Below the pieces are notes generated by a model. The model was not told the origin of the DNA, searched no databases, and was given only the letters and a program-made list of their open reading frames with translations. From Algorimicrobium sp002414705 (GTDB taxonomy: Bacteria; Bacteroidota; Bacteroidia; Flavobacteriales; Flavobacteriaceae): a stretch of DNA of 64,000 bases. The stretch covers positions 8,402 to 72,401 of the forward strand of contig CAXAUF010000009.1 in the NCBI GenBank assembly GCA_963972425.1, given 5' to 3'. Below are positions 17,769-26,967 of the stretch, one piece after another (the first letter of the stretch is position 1; the number at the start of each line of letters is the position of its first letter). Made by a program: the position numbers and the translations under genes.

Positions 17769-18731
17769 ATGAAAGTATTAGCAAACGATGGAATTTCAAA
17801 AAGTGGAATTGACACTTTAGAACAAGCTGGTTTTGAGGTTTTAACCACAACAGTTGCACAAGAGCAATTAGCCAATTATATAAATCAACATGAAATTGCT
17901 GTGTTACTAGTGAGAAGCGCAACAACAGTTCGAAAAGATTTAATTGATAGCTGTCCGACAATTAAAATTATTGGTCGTGGTGGTGTTGGTATGGATAATA
18001 TTGATGTGGAGTATGCACGTAGTAAAAATATTCATGTTATAAATACGCCTGCAGCCTCCTCACAATCCGTTGCCGAGCTTGTGTTTGCACATTTATTTGG
18101 AGGTGTTCGTTTTTTACATGACTCTAACCGTAATATGCCTTTGGATGGTGATTCTCAATTTAAATCATTAAAGAAAAACTATGCTAAAGGTGTTGAGCTT
18201 CGTGGTAAAACATTAGGTATTATTGGATTTGGTCGTATTGGCCGTGAGGTTGCCAAAATAGGACTTGGTATAGGCATGAAAGTTATTGCTAGCGACAAGT
18301 ATGTTGGGAAAGCTGATATTAAAGTTGAGTTTTACAATGGTCAATTTATAAACGTTGAAATTGAAACAGAGCCAACGAAAGAAATTTTAAAACAAGCAGA
18401 TTTTATTTCGCTTCATGTACCAGCACAAAAAGAGTATGTAATTGGTGAGAAAGAATTCAACATGATGAAAGATGGTGTTGGTATTATTAACGCTGCACGT
18501 GGTGGTGTTGTTGATGAAGTAGCATTAGTAAAAGCATTAGAATCTGGCAAAGTAGCTTTTGCAGGATTAGATACATTTGAAGAAGAACCAACTCCAGCAG
18601 TACAAATATTAATGAATGGTCGAATTTCATTAACGCCACATATTGGTGCAGCAACAAATGAAGCTCAAGATAGAATTGGAACAGAACTTGCCTCACAGAT
18701 TATCAGCATATTAAAGGCTGAAAAACAATAA
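17769..18731 (+). CDS. serA: D-3-phosphoglycerate dehydrogenase
   Basis: The first enzyme of serine synthesis, a D-2-hydroxyacid dehydrogenase of 320 residues. The Rossmann motif is LGIIGFGRIGREVA, and catalytic residues are in INAARGGVVDE (Arg), the following Glu, and SLTPHIGAAT (His). It lacks the C-terminal ACT regulatory domain, the short form common in Bacteroidota, so allosteric serine inhibition of the E. coli kind is unlikely. It follows serC. A 10-bp-stem hairpin starts 4 bases after its stop codon. Confidence 0.93.
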   Translation: MKVLANDGISKSGIDTLEQAGFEVLTTTVAQEQLANYINQHEIAVLLVRSATTVRKDLIDSCPTIKIIGRGGVGMDNIDVEYARSKNIHVINTPAASSQSVAELVFAHLFGGVRFLHDSNRNMPLDGDSQFKSLKKNYAKGVELRGKTLGIIGFGRIGREVAKIGLGIGMKVIASDKYVGKADIKVEFYNGQFINVEIETEPTKEILKQADFISLHVPAQKEYVIGEKEFNMMKDGVGIINAARGGVVDEVALVKALESGKVAFAGLDTFEEEPTPAVQILMNGRISLTPHIGAATNEAQDRIGTELASQIISILKAEKQ

Positions 18732-18734
18732 GTA

Positions 18735-18765
18735 TTTAAAGTTTTTAGTACCTTGAAACTTTAAA
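18735..18765. promoter_or_regulatory. Perfect inverted repeat between serA and the DUF937 gene
   Basis: TTTAAAGTTT and AAACTTTAAA are perfect 10-base arms around an 11-base loop, immediately after the serA stop. There is no T-tract on the plus strand, so it looks more like an RNA-processing or stability hairpin than a classical terminator. Confidence 0.5.
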
Positions 18766-18784
18766 GCTTAAAATATAAAAAGGC

Positions 18785-19423
18785 ATGGCAGGAATTTTAG
18801 ATTTATTAAATAGTGACATGGGCAAAACCATTATAAGTGGAGTTGCAGGACAATCAAATCAGTCTGAAAGCAAAACACAGGACGTTTTAACTATGGCATT
18901 ACCAGTACTTATGCAAGCTATAAAACGTAATGCTGCTTCACCTCAAGGTGCAGACGGATTAATGGGTGCATTAAGTAATGGAAATCATGATGGAAGCATA
19001 TTAGATAACCTTGGCGGACTTTTTTCTGGAGGTGTTGATGATGCTTTTGTAAATGATGGCGACAAAATTTTAAATCATGTATTAGGAAGTAAAAAGGCTA
19101 ATGTAGAAAATGCAATTGGTGCTAGAGCTGGAATTGATTCAGGTTCTGTAACTCAAATTCTTAAAATGGCAGCACCAATCCTGATGGGTGTTTTAGGGAA
19201 ACAATCCCGAGAACAAAATGTTAGTAATTCTTCAGGTATTGAAAGCATGCTTGGTGGCTTATTAGGAGGCAACTCACCACAACAAGAACAAAGCTTTTTA
19301 GAATCTATTTTAGATGCTGATGGTGATGGAAGTATTATTGATGATGTCGCAGATATGGTTTTAAATAGCGGAAAAAAGAAAGGCGGTCTTGGCGGATTGC
19401 TAGGCAGTTTTTTTGGGAAATAG
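18785..19423 (+). CDS. DUF937 domain protein
   Basis: A 212-residue protein with the DUF937 pattern: N-terminal MAGILDLLNSDMGKTIISGV, then repeated helical units and Gly-rich stretches (GALSNGNHDGSILDNLGG; GLGGLLGSFFGK). The segment DADGDGSIIDDVADM resembles an EF-hand-like loop and is typical of the family. No signal peptide or membrane helix is seen. Function is not established. It ends just before a strong terminator, which closes the serC-serA-DUF937 group. Confidence 0.85.
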   Translation: MAGILDLLNSDMGKTIISGVAGQSNQSESKTQDVLTMALPVLMQAIKRNAASPQGADGLMGALSNGNHDGSILDNLGGLFSGGVDDAFVNDGDKILNHVLGSKKANVENAIGARAGIDSGSVTQILKMAAPILMGVLGKQSREQNVSNSSGIESMLGGLLGGNSPQQEQSFLESILDADGDGSIIDDVADMVLNSGKKKGGLGGLLGSFFGK

Positions 19424-19444
19424 ATTTTACATTTACTGTATAAT

Positions 19445-19474
19445 AAAAGTCAGACTTCAAAGTCTGACTTTTTT
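19445..19474 (+). terminator. Terminator after the DUF937 gene
   Basis: AAGTCAGAC and GTCTGACTT form a 9-bp perfect stem (further extendable) around TTCAAA, followed by six T residues, 25 bases past the stop codon. Confidence 0.9.
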
Positions 19475-19538
19475 GTTAAAAGCTTTATAATGTTATGAAA
19501 CTCATTTACTATTTCGTATTTTTAAGAAAAGTTGTATT

Positions 19539-19967
19539 ATGAAATCTCTTTATGGTATAGTGCTTATAATCTGTTTATTAACCAGTTGTAAACCGCCTAA
19601 AACTGTGATAACGGATTTTGAATTTGTAACTACAGAAACTAAGGACACTATTAAGCTTGTTAACGATGAATTAGAATACGAAGTTATTATTATTGAAGTC
19701 GGATTTGAAGCTTGGATGGCTAGACGTGCTAGACCAAGAACTTTTTATTCACAGCCCTTCTTAGAAACAAGAAATATCCAATATGTCACGGAATGGAATA
19801 ATCGTGTGGTTTCCTCTCGTTTTAACCATGATCTTTATGAAATGCCTATAAATTATCAACAAGGAATAGATTACGGCTTTGAGGTTAATTATTTACTCTA
19901 TCACTACTTTGTATTCTTTCAAGAGAAGTTTAAACAGAAATTATCTTCGCATAATCCTCAATTTTAA
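19539..19967 (+). CDS. Predicted lipoprotein, DUF6146-like
   Basis: The 142-residue protein begins with a signal sequence and lipobox LLTSC (Cys about residue 17). The mature part contains a conserved-looking block with FEAWMARRARPR and several aromatic residues. It resembles the flavobacterial family I know as DUF6146, often found beside the next gene's family. Function unknown. A fresh -7 box near its 3' end suggests that the genes after it can be transcribed separately. Confidence 0.7.
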   Translation: MKSLYGIVLIICLLTSCKPPKTVITDFEFVTTETKDTIKLVNDELEYEVIIIEVGFEAWMARRARPRTFYSQPFLETRNIQYVTEWNNRVVSSRFNHDLYEMPINYQQGIDYGFEVNYLLYHYFVFFQEKFKQKLSSHNPQF

Positions 19968-19969
19968 GG

Positions 19970-19977
19970 TATATTTG
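19970..19977 (+). promoter_or_regulatory. -7 box upstream of the membrane protein/TonB receptor unit
   Basis: TATATTTG followed by C matches TAnnTTTG(C) 17 bases before the ATG at 19994. No -33 element is clear. Confidence 0.45.
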
Positions 19978-19993
19978 CACCCAAATTTGCGGT

Positions 19994-20488
19994 ATGAAAA
20001 AATTCAAAGAAACATGGGAAATTCAACAAAACTGGCAGCTATTATTTCCAGTTCTAGGACTTGTTGGTCTCTTATATTCATGTTTTAGATTGGCATCACT
20101 TTTTCCTTTTTTAGAAAATATAATTATACAACTGATAGCCACAAGTGTATTATTTATAGTCTTGTTAAAACTAACACTTTGGATTTTTACAAAGCTGGAA
20201 AATCGTTGGGTAGTTAACTATAAATGGGAATTAATTCGCATTTTTATAGTTTTTGCAATTACAGGAAGTTCGTCTTTATTTGTTGGAAGACCACTCATTA
20301 AGTTTATTGGAATTACTAAAGAAAACTTAAATCCTGCTATATACTGGATTTTATTCATTATAATTGGACTTATTTTTTATCAAATTCTATTGGTTACTTA
20401 TGGCTGGCTATTTGGGCAGTTTAAGTTTTTCTGGGAATTTGAAAAGAAAATGCTCAAACGCTTCGGTTTAAAACGATTTTTAGATTAG
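19994..20488 (+). CDS. Four-helix membrane protein, DUF6787-like
   Basis: A 164-residue integral membrane protein with about four hydrophobic helices (roughly residues 15-37, 42-62, 78-98, 113-138) and a basic C terminus (KKMLKRFGLKRFLD). I associate it with the uncharacterised family DUF6787 of Bacteroidota, with moderate certainty. Its stop codon shares a base with the GTG start of the next gene, and the TonB receptor follows, so it may serve the same uptake process. Confidence 0.7.
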   Translation: MKKFKETWEIQQNWQLLFPVLGLVGLLYSCFRLASLFPFLENIIIQLIATSVLFIVLLKLTLWIFTKLENRWVVNYKWELIRIFIVFAITGSSSLFVGRPLIKFIGITKENLNPAIYWILFIIIGLIFYQILLVTYGWLFGQFKFFWEFEKKMLKRFGLKRFLD

Positions 20489-20820
20489 TGCAAGAATTTA
20501 AGAAACATATCATTTTTAAAGGATTTACTGTACTTTTAGTATGGACAATACTCTTGCCTGCTGCTGTAAAAGTGGTTCATGTATTTGAAAACCACAAACA
20601 TGAAGTCTGCATAAACAAATCAACAACACATTTCCATTCTTTGGATTTAGAATGTGAATTTTATAAGTTTAAATTAGCGAATTACTTTTTTCCTATTCCT
20701 GAAAACTTTTCAGTTCTAGACGTTGAAGAAAATTATAAAATAGCGTCATCAAATTACTTTTTTTTAAGTCCTTTTCAACAACTTCATTTTTCCCTTCGTG
20801 GTCCACCTCTATTTAGTTAA
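20488..20820 (+). CDS. Small membrane-anchored His/Cys-rich protein
   Basis: The 110-residue frame starts at GTG 20488, overlapping the previous stop (TAGTG). One N-terminal hydrophobic helix (about residues 10-28) is followed by a His/Cys-rich part: HVFENHKHEVC and THFHSLDLECEF. The spaced His and Cys residues could bind a transition metal. It immediately precedes a TonB receptor with a His-rich loop, so a role as a metal-binding accessory or sensor is plausible. I do not recognise a named family. Confidence 0.65.
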   Translation: MQEFKKHIIFKGFTVLLVWTILLPAAVKVVHVFENHKHEVCINKSTTHFHSLDLECEFYKFKLANYFFPIPENFSVLDVEENYKIASSNYFFLSPFQQLHFSLRGPPLFS

Positions 20821-20861
20821 TACTTCATTTTTTTATTACATTTTAACTAAATACATTATAC

Positions 20862-23099
20862 ATGAAAACAATTTTAAATTTGTTGTTTTTGTCCATAGTA
20901 TCAATTGCTATGAGTCAAAACAGCATTCAAGGTATCGTTACTGATGCCGAGTCTGGCGATGGTTTACCATTCGTAAACATATATTTCCCACAACTTGAAA
21001 AAGGGACAACAACTGATGACACTGGTAAATTTAGCTTTAATAATTTACCCTCTGGGAATTATTCATTAGTCTATTCTTTTGTAGGTTATGAAACCAAATC
21101 CATGAAGCTTTCTATTCCAACAACTGACGTTATTTCGTTAACATTGGCAAGTTCTGCTATAGAAATGGAGGCTGTTATAATTTCCACTCCTTTTCATCAA
21201 CTACAGAGTGATAATGTGATGAAAGTAGAGCGCCAAACAATTAAAGAATTAAAAGCCTCTGGTGCTGTTACTCTTGGAGAGGGAATATCAAACATAGCTG
21301 GTGTAGATGGTGTTAGCACAGGATTAGGCATTACCAAACCCGTAATTCGTGGTTTAAGTTCTAACCGTGTTTTAGTTTACACCCAAGGCGTTCGATTAGA
21401 AAATCAGCAGTTTGGAGACGAGCATGGTCTCGGGTTAAGTGACGCAGGTGTGGAAAGCGTTGAAGTTATAAAAGGTCCTGCTTCATTATTATATGGTAGT
21501 GATGCACTTGGAGGTGTTTTATATATTAATCCAGAAAGATTTGCGCAGGAAAATTCATCACATGGAGATTTTGGTGGCACCTATTTTTCCAATACAGAAG
21601 GTTACAATTCAAGTGCAGGTTATAAAGCATCTGGTGAAGCTTTTAAGGTTTTATTCAGAGGAAGTGTCAGTGAACATGCAGATTATAATACAGCAGATTA
21701 TCGCGTAACAAACACACGTTTTAAAGAACAAGATTTTAAAGCTGGAGTTGGTTATCAATCATCTAATTTCAAAACGGATTTTCGTTATAATATCAATCAT
21801 TCCAAAATAGGAATTCCGGAAGAAATTGGAGAACAATCTACAAACAGAACACCTTTACTTCCTTATCAAGAACTAACAAATCATATTTTTAGTTCGCGTT
21901 CAACCGTATTCTTTAAAGACTCTAAATTAGAATTCAATTTAGGATACATTTATAATAATCGCAATGAATTTGAAGAAGAACATGAGCACGAACACGAAGA
22001 AGAAGGCGATTTTCATGAAGAAGATGAACATCTTGAAGGAGAACATGAAACCTTACATCCTGCACTTCAAATGAAGCTTAAAACCGCTAACTATGATATA
22101 AAATATCACTTACCTATAATGGGTAGATTTGAAACTATAGTTGGTATTCAAGGTATGAATCAGGTAAATACAAATTACGGTGAAGAAGAATTAATTCCAG
22201 ATGCTGTTACTAATGATTTTGGCATTTTAGCAATGTCACATATTCATTTTGAAAAATTTGACTTACAATTAGGTGTCAGATATGATAATCGCTGGTTACA
22301 AATAGATAATAACATAAATAAAGCTTTTAATAGCTTTAATGGAGCCTTTGGAATAAAAACGGATATTACCAACAAAATTACAGCACGTTTAAATTTAGCT
22401 ACAGGTTTTAGAGCTCCAAATTTAGCAGAATTAACTTCAGATGGTGTACATCATGGAACCAATAGATATGAAATAGGTAATATTGATTTAAATAATGAAC
22501 AAAATTTTCAAACCGATTTAGCTTTGGAGTTTAAAAGCAAACATATTGAGTTTTTTGTAAATGGTTTTTATAACCACATTAACAATTATATTTATCTATC
22601 ACCAAATGGTACATTTATAGATAGCGAACCTGTTTATAATTATGTTCAAGATAATGCAGCACTTTATGGTGGTGAAGTTGGGCTACACTTCCATCCACAT
22701 CCTTTAGATTGGTTACATTATGAAAGTAGTTTTGAAACCGTTACTGGAAAATTAGATTCGGGTGACTATTTGCCTTTAATTCCAGCCAATAGTATTAATA
22801 ATACCATTCGTGTAGAATTTGATATTAAAGAAAAAGCGAGCAGCTATGCTTTTGTTAAACTGCAGTCGGTTTTTAATCAGGGAAACGTAAGCACTTTTGA
22901 AACAACTACAGATGGCTACAATTTATTAAGTGCTGGATTTGGTGGCAATATTAAAGTACTGAATAATGATTTATCTATTACCATTTCAGGAACTAATTTA
23001 ACTAACAAAACCTATATTAACCACCTATCTCGCTTAAAACCGGATGGTATTTTTAATATGGGACGTAATTTTAGTCTAGGTCTAACCTACTCCTTATAA
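20862..23099 (+). CDS. TonB-dependent receptor with His-rich extracellular loop
   Basis: This 745-residue outer membrane receptor has a signal peptide (about residues 1-18), a carboxypeptidase-regulatory-like domain (about 22-100), a plug with GLSSNRVLVYTQGVRLE and ESVEVIKGPASLLYGSDALGG, and a 22-strand barrel ending in LGLTYSL with a terminal aromatic-type strand. A loop encoded around 21970-22060 is packed with His and Glu (EEEHEHEHEEEGDFHEEDEH). His-rich loops of this kind occur in the zinc receptor ZnuD, so zinc or another divalent metal is the best guess for substrate. It ends before a shared terminator. Confidence 0.9.
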   Translation: MKTILNLLFLSIVSIAMSQNSIQGIVTDAESGDGLPFVNIYFPQLEKGTTTDDTGKFSFNNLPSGNYSLVYSFVGYETKSMKLSIPTTDVISLTLASSAIEMEAVIISTPFHQLQSDNVMKVERQTIKELKASGAVTLGEGISNIAGVDGVSTGLGITKPVIRGLSSNRVLVYTQGVRLENQQFGDEHGLGLSDAGVESVEVIKGPASLLYGSDALGGVLYINPERFAQENSSHGDFGGTYFSNTEGYNSSAGYKASGEAFKVLFRGSVSEHADYNTADYRVTNTRFKEQDFKAGVGYQSSNFKTDFRYNINHSKIGIPEEIGEQSTNRTPLLPYQELTNHIFSSRSTVFFKDSKLEFNLGYIYNNRNEFEEEHEHEHEEEGDFHEEDEHLEGEHETLHPALQMKLKTANYDIKYHLPIMGRFETIVGIQGMNQVNTNYGEEELIPDAVTNDFGILAMSHIHFEKFDLQLGVRYDNRWLQIDNNINKAFNSFNGAFGIKTDITNKITARLNLATGFRAPNLAELTSDGVHHGTNRYEIGNIDLNNEQNFQTDLALEFKSKHIEFFVNGFYNHINNYIYLSPNGTFIDSEPVYNYVQDNAALYGGEVGLHFHPHPLDWLHYESSFETVTGKLDSGDYLPLIPANSINNTIRVEFDIKEKASSYAFVKLQSVFNQGNVSTFETTTDGYNLLSAGFGGNIKVLNNDLSITISGTNLTNKTYINHLSRLKPDGIFNMGRNFSLGLTYSL

Positions 23100-23104
23100 A
23101 ACTT

Positions 23105-23138
23105 AAAAAGGGTGATTAAATAATCACTCTTTTTTTTT
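23105..23138 (+). terminator. Bidirectional terminator between TonB receptor and membrane protein gene
   Basis: AAAAAGGGTGATTA / TAATCACTCTTTTT forms a long stem (one G-U) with a 2-base loop and nine T on the plus strand. The stop codon of the convergent gene (23124-23126) lies within it, and its lysine codons come from the A-tract. Confidence 0.85.
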
Positions 23139-23423
23139 GTCTATTAGTTTTGTGGCGTTTTCATCTTTAGAAATATAAAAGGTATAAAACCACATCAAAG
23201 AAAATGATGGTATAAAATCTACCAACGGTAATGCTTCCTCTACAAACGTGAAAGCAGCGGCTATTTTTCCTTTTCTTCCTGCATACATTTTGCTCATTAA
23301 ATAAGCGGATAATGGTGCCCAAACAAAATCAAATGGTGGGAATATATACGATACATATCCCAATGCATCAAATAATAAGCCTAATAGTAGTTTTTTTGAT
23401 TTACTTAATGTTTCTAAATTCAT
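23124..23423 (-). CDS. Small conserved membrane protein of unknown function
   Basis: A 99-residue protein with two or three hydrophobic segments (LLLGLLFDALGYVSYIFPPF, FVWAPLSAYLMSKMY, FIPSFSLMWFYTFYI) separated by a charged GRKGK segment. Homologous short proteins are common in flavobacteria, with no assigned function that I know. The last codons (KKKE, stop) lie inside the terminator hairpin it shares with the convergent TonB receptor gene. Confidence 0.7.
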   Translation of the reverse strand: MNLETLSKSKKLLLGLLFDALGYVSYIFPPFDFVWAPLSAYLMSKMYAGRKGKIAAAFTFVEEALPLVDFIPSFSLMWFYTFYISKDENATKLIDKKKE

Positions 23424-23723
23424 ACGTAATTTCTAATTCTCTTATTTTATTACAAATAGCATTCCAAAAAATAGCAGATATTAAAATGGCACTCTTTTAC
23501 AGAACGTTTCGCTTTATTCATTTCATATTTCTATTCGACTAAAATTACCTTAAATAATATTTATGCTCAAACAAAACGGTTTATACCTTCTATAAAACCT
23601 TGTTTTAACGTTTAATTATGATATTTTTTTAACGAACCCTTTTAGATTTGCAGGCAAAGTGTAACAACTTTATTTTTTTATAGTCTAATTAATAACTATA
23701 AAATCAACCAATCAAAAAACCAC
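23424..23723. other. 300-base intergenic region with one promoter
   Basis: The region between the divergent small membrane protein and the CBM9/DUF5916 gene holds no convincing gene; the longest short frame (start 23484, about 18 codons) is unsupported. The recognisable element is a -7 box at 23643-23650. Confidence 0.5.
23643..23650 (+). promoter_or_regulatory. -7 box for the CBM9/DUF5916 gene
   Basis: TAGATTTG followed by C matches the Bacteroidota -7 consensus and would give a leader of roughly 65 bases. The -33 position is an unbroken T-rich stretch without a clear TTTG. Confidence 0.45.
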
Positions 23724-26159
23724 ATGAAAAACAGGCTATTTCTTCTAATATTCTCCTTTTGCTTTTTATTTAATGTAGCACAAGAGAAGAAAACCTTAAA
23801 CATAACAAGAACGACTTCAGCTCCCAAAATTGACGGAACTCTGGATGATGACGCTTGGAAAAATATTGAAGAAGCAAAAGATTTTATTCAATTTAAACCA
23901 GAAATGGGCATAACAGAAACACCTGAAACACGAAGTGTTGTTAAAATAACCTATAATGATGATGCTATTTATGTAGGTGCCTATTTATATGACAATCCAA
24001 AAGATATTATGAGCCAATTAACGCGTCGTGATGATTTTGGGCAATCAGATTTTTTTGCATTCATTTTAAACCCAAATAATGATGGACAAAACAATACCGA
24101 GTTTTTTGTTTTTAGTTCTGGAGTGCAAGCAGACGCTATAGAATCTCCTGGAATTGGTGAAGATTTTGGTTGGAATGCCGTTTGGGATAGTGCTGTTAAA
24201 ATTGTAGATGATGGTTGGATTGTTGAAATGAAAATCCCATACAGAACGTTGCGTTTTGCAAATCAAGAAGTGCCAACTTGGGGTTTACAAATTCATAGAC
24301 ATTATCGTAGAAATCGCTCACAATTTACTTGGAATCCTATAGATGTTACCAAAGGAAATGTAGGTATTTATAATGGTGAATTAAAAGGTTTAACCAATTT
24401 AGATCCACCAACTCGATTAACATTCTATCCGTTTGTTTCTGGAATTCTAAATACGTTTGAAGGAGACACTGAAACCCAATTCAATGCAGGAATGGATTTA
24501 AAATACGGTATAACCGAAAATTTCACCTTGGATGCTACATTAATACCAGATTTTAGTCAAGCTGGTTTTGATCGAGTGGAGTTAAATTTAGGTCCTTTTG
24601 AACAAACTTTTTCCGAGCAACGTCAATTTTTTACGGAAGGTGTGGACTTATTTACTAAAGGCAATTTGTTTTTCTCTCGTCGTGTTGGAAATGAACCTAC
24701 AGGTTCCGTAACCCTTGGTCCAAATGAAGACATTCAAGAGTACCCAAATCAAACAAAAGTTTTAAACGCACTTAAAGTTTCTGGAAGAACAAAAAATGGT
24801 TTAGGAATAGGTCTATTTAATGCGATTACTGAAAAAACGTATGCCAAAATTAATAATCTTGACGCAAATACAAGTCGCGAAGAATTAATAGAACCGCTTG
24901 CCAATTATAATATTTTTGTTGTCGATCAACAGTTTAATCAAAATTCATCTGTAAGCTTTATTAATACAAACGTAACTAGGAATGGGCATTTTCGTGATGC
25001 CAATGTTACTGGACTTTTAGCCGATTTAACCACCAAGAAAAACACCTATAACCTGGAAGCCGAATTAAAAATGAGCAATGTTAATTTGGAATCTGGAACA
25101 GAAACAGGCTACAGCTATAAGCTGGAATTAGCTAAAGTGTTTGGTAACTGGCAATATTGGGTAGGTCACGAATTTGCAGATGACACCTATGATATAAACG
25201 ATTTAGGACTTCAATTTAGAAATAATTTTAGCAATTTTGGAGCTGAATTATCTTACCGAACATTCGAGCCCACAGGCATATTTAATAGTTATAATTTTAA
25301 TAGTTGGGTCGATTATAGTCGACTATCAAATCCAAGTACATATACAGGAAGTAACATTGGTATGGCATTTTCTGGTCAACTAAAAAGTTTACATGGTTTT
25401 GGAGGCAATGTCAGTTTCCAACCAGGAAAACAGTATGATTATTTTGAGCCTAGAGAAGAAGGACGTTATTTTATTTTTGAAAATCGAATAAATGGGAATA
25501 TATGGTTTTCTTCAAATTATAATAAAAAATTTGCGTTAGATGGCAATGTTGGTGGTGCCACATTTTTTGAAGATGATAGAGACACAAACAATATTTGGTT
25601 TGGCATTAGTCCACGGGTTCGTTTTAACGATAAATTACTACTCATATATTCTTTTGATTATGATAAAGTAAACGGAAATCGTGGTTATGCAGATAGCACT
25701 GCAGATGCTATTATTTTTGGTAATCGCGACAGAAAAACTATGATAAATAGTATTACAGGTTCTTATAGTTTTAATCCATTTCATACATTAAATCTAACCT
25801 TCAGAAAATACTGGAGTACGGTTTTATATGACGACAACATCTATTTATTACAAGAAAATGGACGTTTATTAGAAACCGATATTACCTTTGAAGATGCAGG
25901 TCTAGACAATCCTAATATAAATTTTAGCACTTGGAATTTAGATTTAAGTTATTCATGGCAATTTGCTCCTGGTAGCTTTTTAACAGGTTTGTATAGAAAT
26001 CAGTTGTTTAATTATGATTCTGAAGCGGAACTTAATTTTACCAATAATTTTGATAGACTTCTTAAGCAGCCCATCCAAAATTCGTTTTCAATCAAGATTC
26101 AATACTTTATTGATTACAATAACGTGAAGAAAATATTCAACAAGAAATCAGATTCATAA
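23724..26159 (+). CDS. CBM9-like/DUF5916 outer membrane beta-barrel protein
   Basis: The 811-residue protein has a signal peptide (about residues 1-19), then a family 9 carbohydrate-binding-like domain (APKIDGTLDDDAWKNIEEAKDF to about residue 200) and a long C-terminal barrel of the DUF5916 type ending in a beta strand IKIQYFIDYNN. Such proteins occur throughout Bacteroidota and are sometimes labelled hydrolases, but I see no catalytic motif. It is likely a surface or outer membrane protein; the ligand is unknown. The next gene starts 49 bases later but is functionally unlike it. Confidence 0.8.
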   Translation: MKNRLFLLIFSFCFLFNVAQEKKTLNITRTTSAPKIDGTLDDDAWKNIEEAKDFIQFKPEMGITETPETRSVVKITYNDDAIYVGAYLYDNPKDIMSQLTRRDDFGQSDFFAFILNPNNDGQNNTEFFVFSSGVQADAIESPGIGEDFGWNAVWDSAVKIVDDGWIVEMKIPYRTLRFANQEVPTWGLQIHRHYRRNRSQFTWNPIDVTKGNVGIYNGELKGLTNLDPPTRLTFYPFVSGILNTFEGDTETQFNAGMDLKYGITENFTLDATLIPDFSQAGFDRVELNLGPFEQTFSEQRQFFTEGVDLFTKGNLFFSRRVGNEPTGSVTLGPNEDIQEYPNQTKVLNALKVSGRTKNGLGIGLFNAITEKTYAKINNLDANTSREELIEPLANYNIFVVDQQFNQNSSVSFINTNVTRNGHFRDANVTGLLADLTTKKNTYNLEAELKMSNVNLESGTETGYSYKLELAKVFGNWQYWVGHEFADDTYDINDLGLQFRNNFSNFGAELSYRTFEPTGIFNSYNFNSWVDYSRLSNPSTYTGSNIGMAFSGQLKSLHGFGGNVSFQPGKQYDYFEPREEGRYFIFENRINGNIWFSSNYNKKFALDGNVGGATFFEDDRDTNNIWFGISPRVRFNDKLLLIYSFDYDKVNGNRGYADSTADAIIFGNRDRKTMINSITGSYSFNPFHTLNLTFRKYWSTVLYDDNIYLLQENGRLLETDITFEDAGLDNPNINFSTWNLDLSYSWQFAPGSFLTGLYRNQLFNYDSEAELNFTNNFDRLLKQPIQNSFSIKIQYFIDYNNVKKIFNKKSDS

Positions 26160-26207
26160 TTGTAAAGCGTTGTTTAAAGTATTACATTGCTTGCTCATTT
26201 TACATCA

Positions 26208-26876
26208 ATGATTTTAGCAAAAAACATTCATAAATACTACGAAGATTTACACGTTTTAAAAGGTGTGGAATTGCATATTAGAGCAGGTGAAATTGTTTCA
26301 ATTGTTGGTGCTTCAGGCGCCGGAAAAACAACACTTTTGCAAATATTAGGCACGTTGGATAAACCCTCTAAAAAAGAAGCTTTTACGTTTAATATCAACA
26401 ACACAGATATTGCTAGTTTATCTGAAAAGGCATTAGCAAAATTCAGAAATGAAGAAATTGGATTCATCTTTCAGTTTCACCAATTATTACCAGAATTTAC
26501 AGCCATTGAAAATGTATGCATTCCTGCTTTCATTAAGAAAACCAATAAAGCAGCTGCCGAAAAACGCGCGACTGAATTATTAAGTTTTTTAGGACTAAAA
26601 GATCGTGCACAACACAAACCCAACGAACTATCTGGTGGTGAGCAGCAACGTGTTGCTGTTGCTCGTGCTTTAATTAACAATCCTAAAATTATTTTTGCAG
26701 ATGAACCGTCTGGAAATTTAGATAGCGAATCGGCTGAAAACTTACATAACTTATTCTTCAAATTACGAGATGAATTCGGACAAACCTTTGTTATTGTTAC
26801 TCATAACGAAGAATTAGCCAACATGGCTGACCGCAAATTAACGATGGTTGATGGTCGGATTGTGAGTGGTAATTAA
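26208..26876 (+). CDS. ABC transporter ATP-binding protein, LolD-like
   Basis: A 222-residue ATPase of the MacB/LolD type with Walker A GASGAGKTT, Q-loop FIFQFHQLLPEF, signature LSGGEQQRVAVARAL, Walker B IIFADEPSGNLD and switch His in VTHNEEL. I take the ATG at 26208 (MILAKNIHKYY) rather than a TTG 21 bases upstream. The closest relatives power lipoprotein release or related extraction from the inner membrane. No permease gene is adjacent, so its partner must be elsewhere. Confidence 0.9.
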   Translation: MILAKNIHKYYEDLHVLKGVELHIRAGEIVSIVGASGAGKTTLLQILGTLDKPSKKEAFTFNINNTDIASLSEKALAKFRNEEIGFIFQFHQLLPEFTAIENVCIPAFIKKTNKAAAEKRATELLSFLGLKDRAQHKPNELSGGEQQRVAVARALINNPKIIFADEPSGNLDSESAENLHNLFFKLRDEFGQTFVIVTHNEELANMADRKLTMVDGRIVSGN

Positions 26877-26895
26877 TAAGGAACTTTTAAAGTTG

Positions 26896-26928
26896 AAAAA
26901 TAGTTGTATTTGTCAAAATACTATTTTT
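26896..26928 (+). terminator. Possible AT-rich terminator after the ABC ATPase gene
   Basis: AAAAATAGT and ACTATTTTT are perfect 9-base arms around a 15-base loop, 20 bases past the stop codon. The stem is AT-rich and the loop is large, so efficiency is doubtful. Confidence 0.4.
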
Positions 26929-26967
26929 ATAATAAGTTTATAATAAACTAACGTATTTCTCTAAACC

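Noticed and set aside
21970..22060. His/Glu-rich stretch as a tandem DNA repeat
   Set aside because: It is a coding low-complexity loop of the receptor without exact repeat units.
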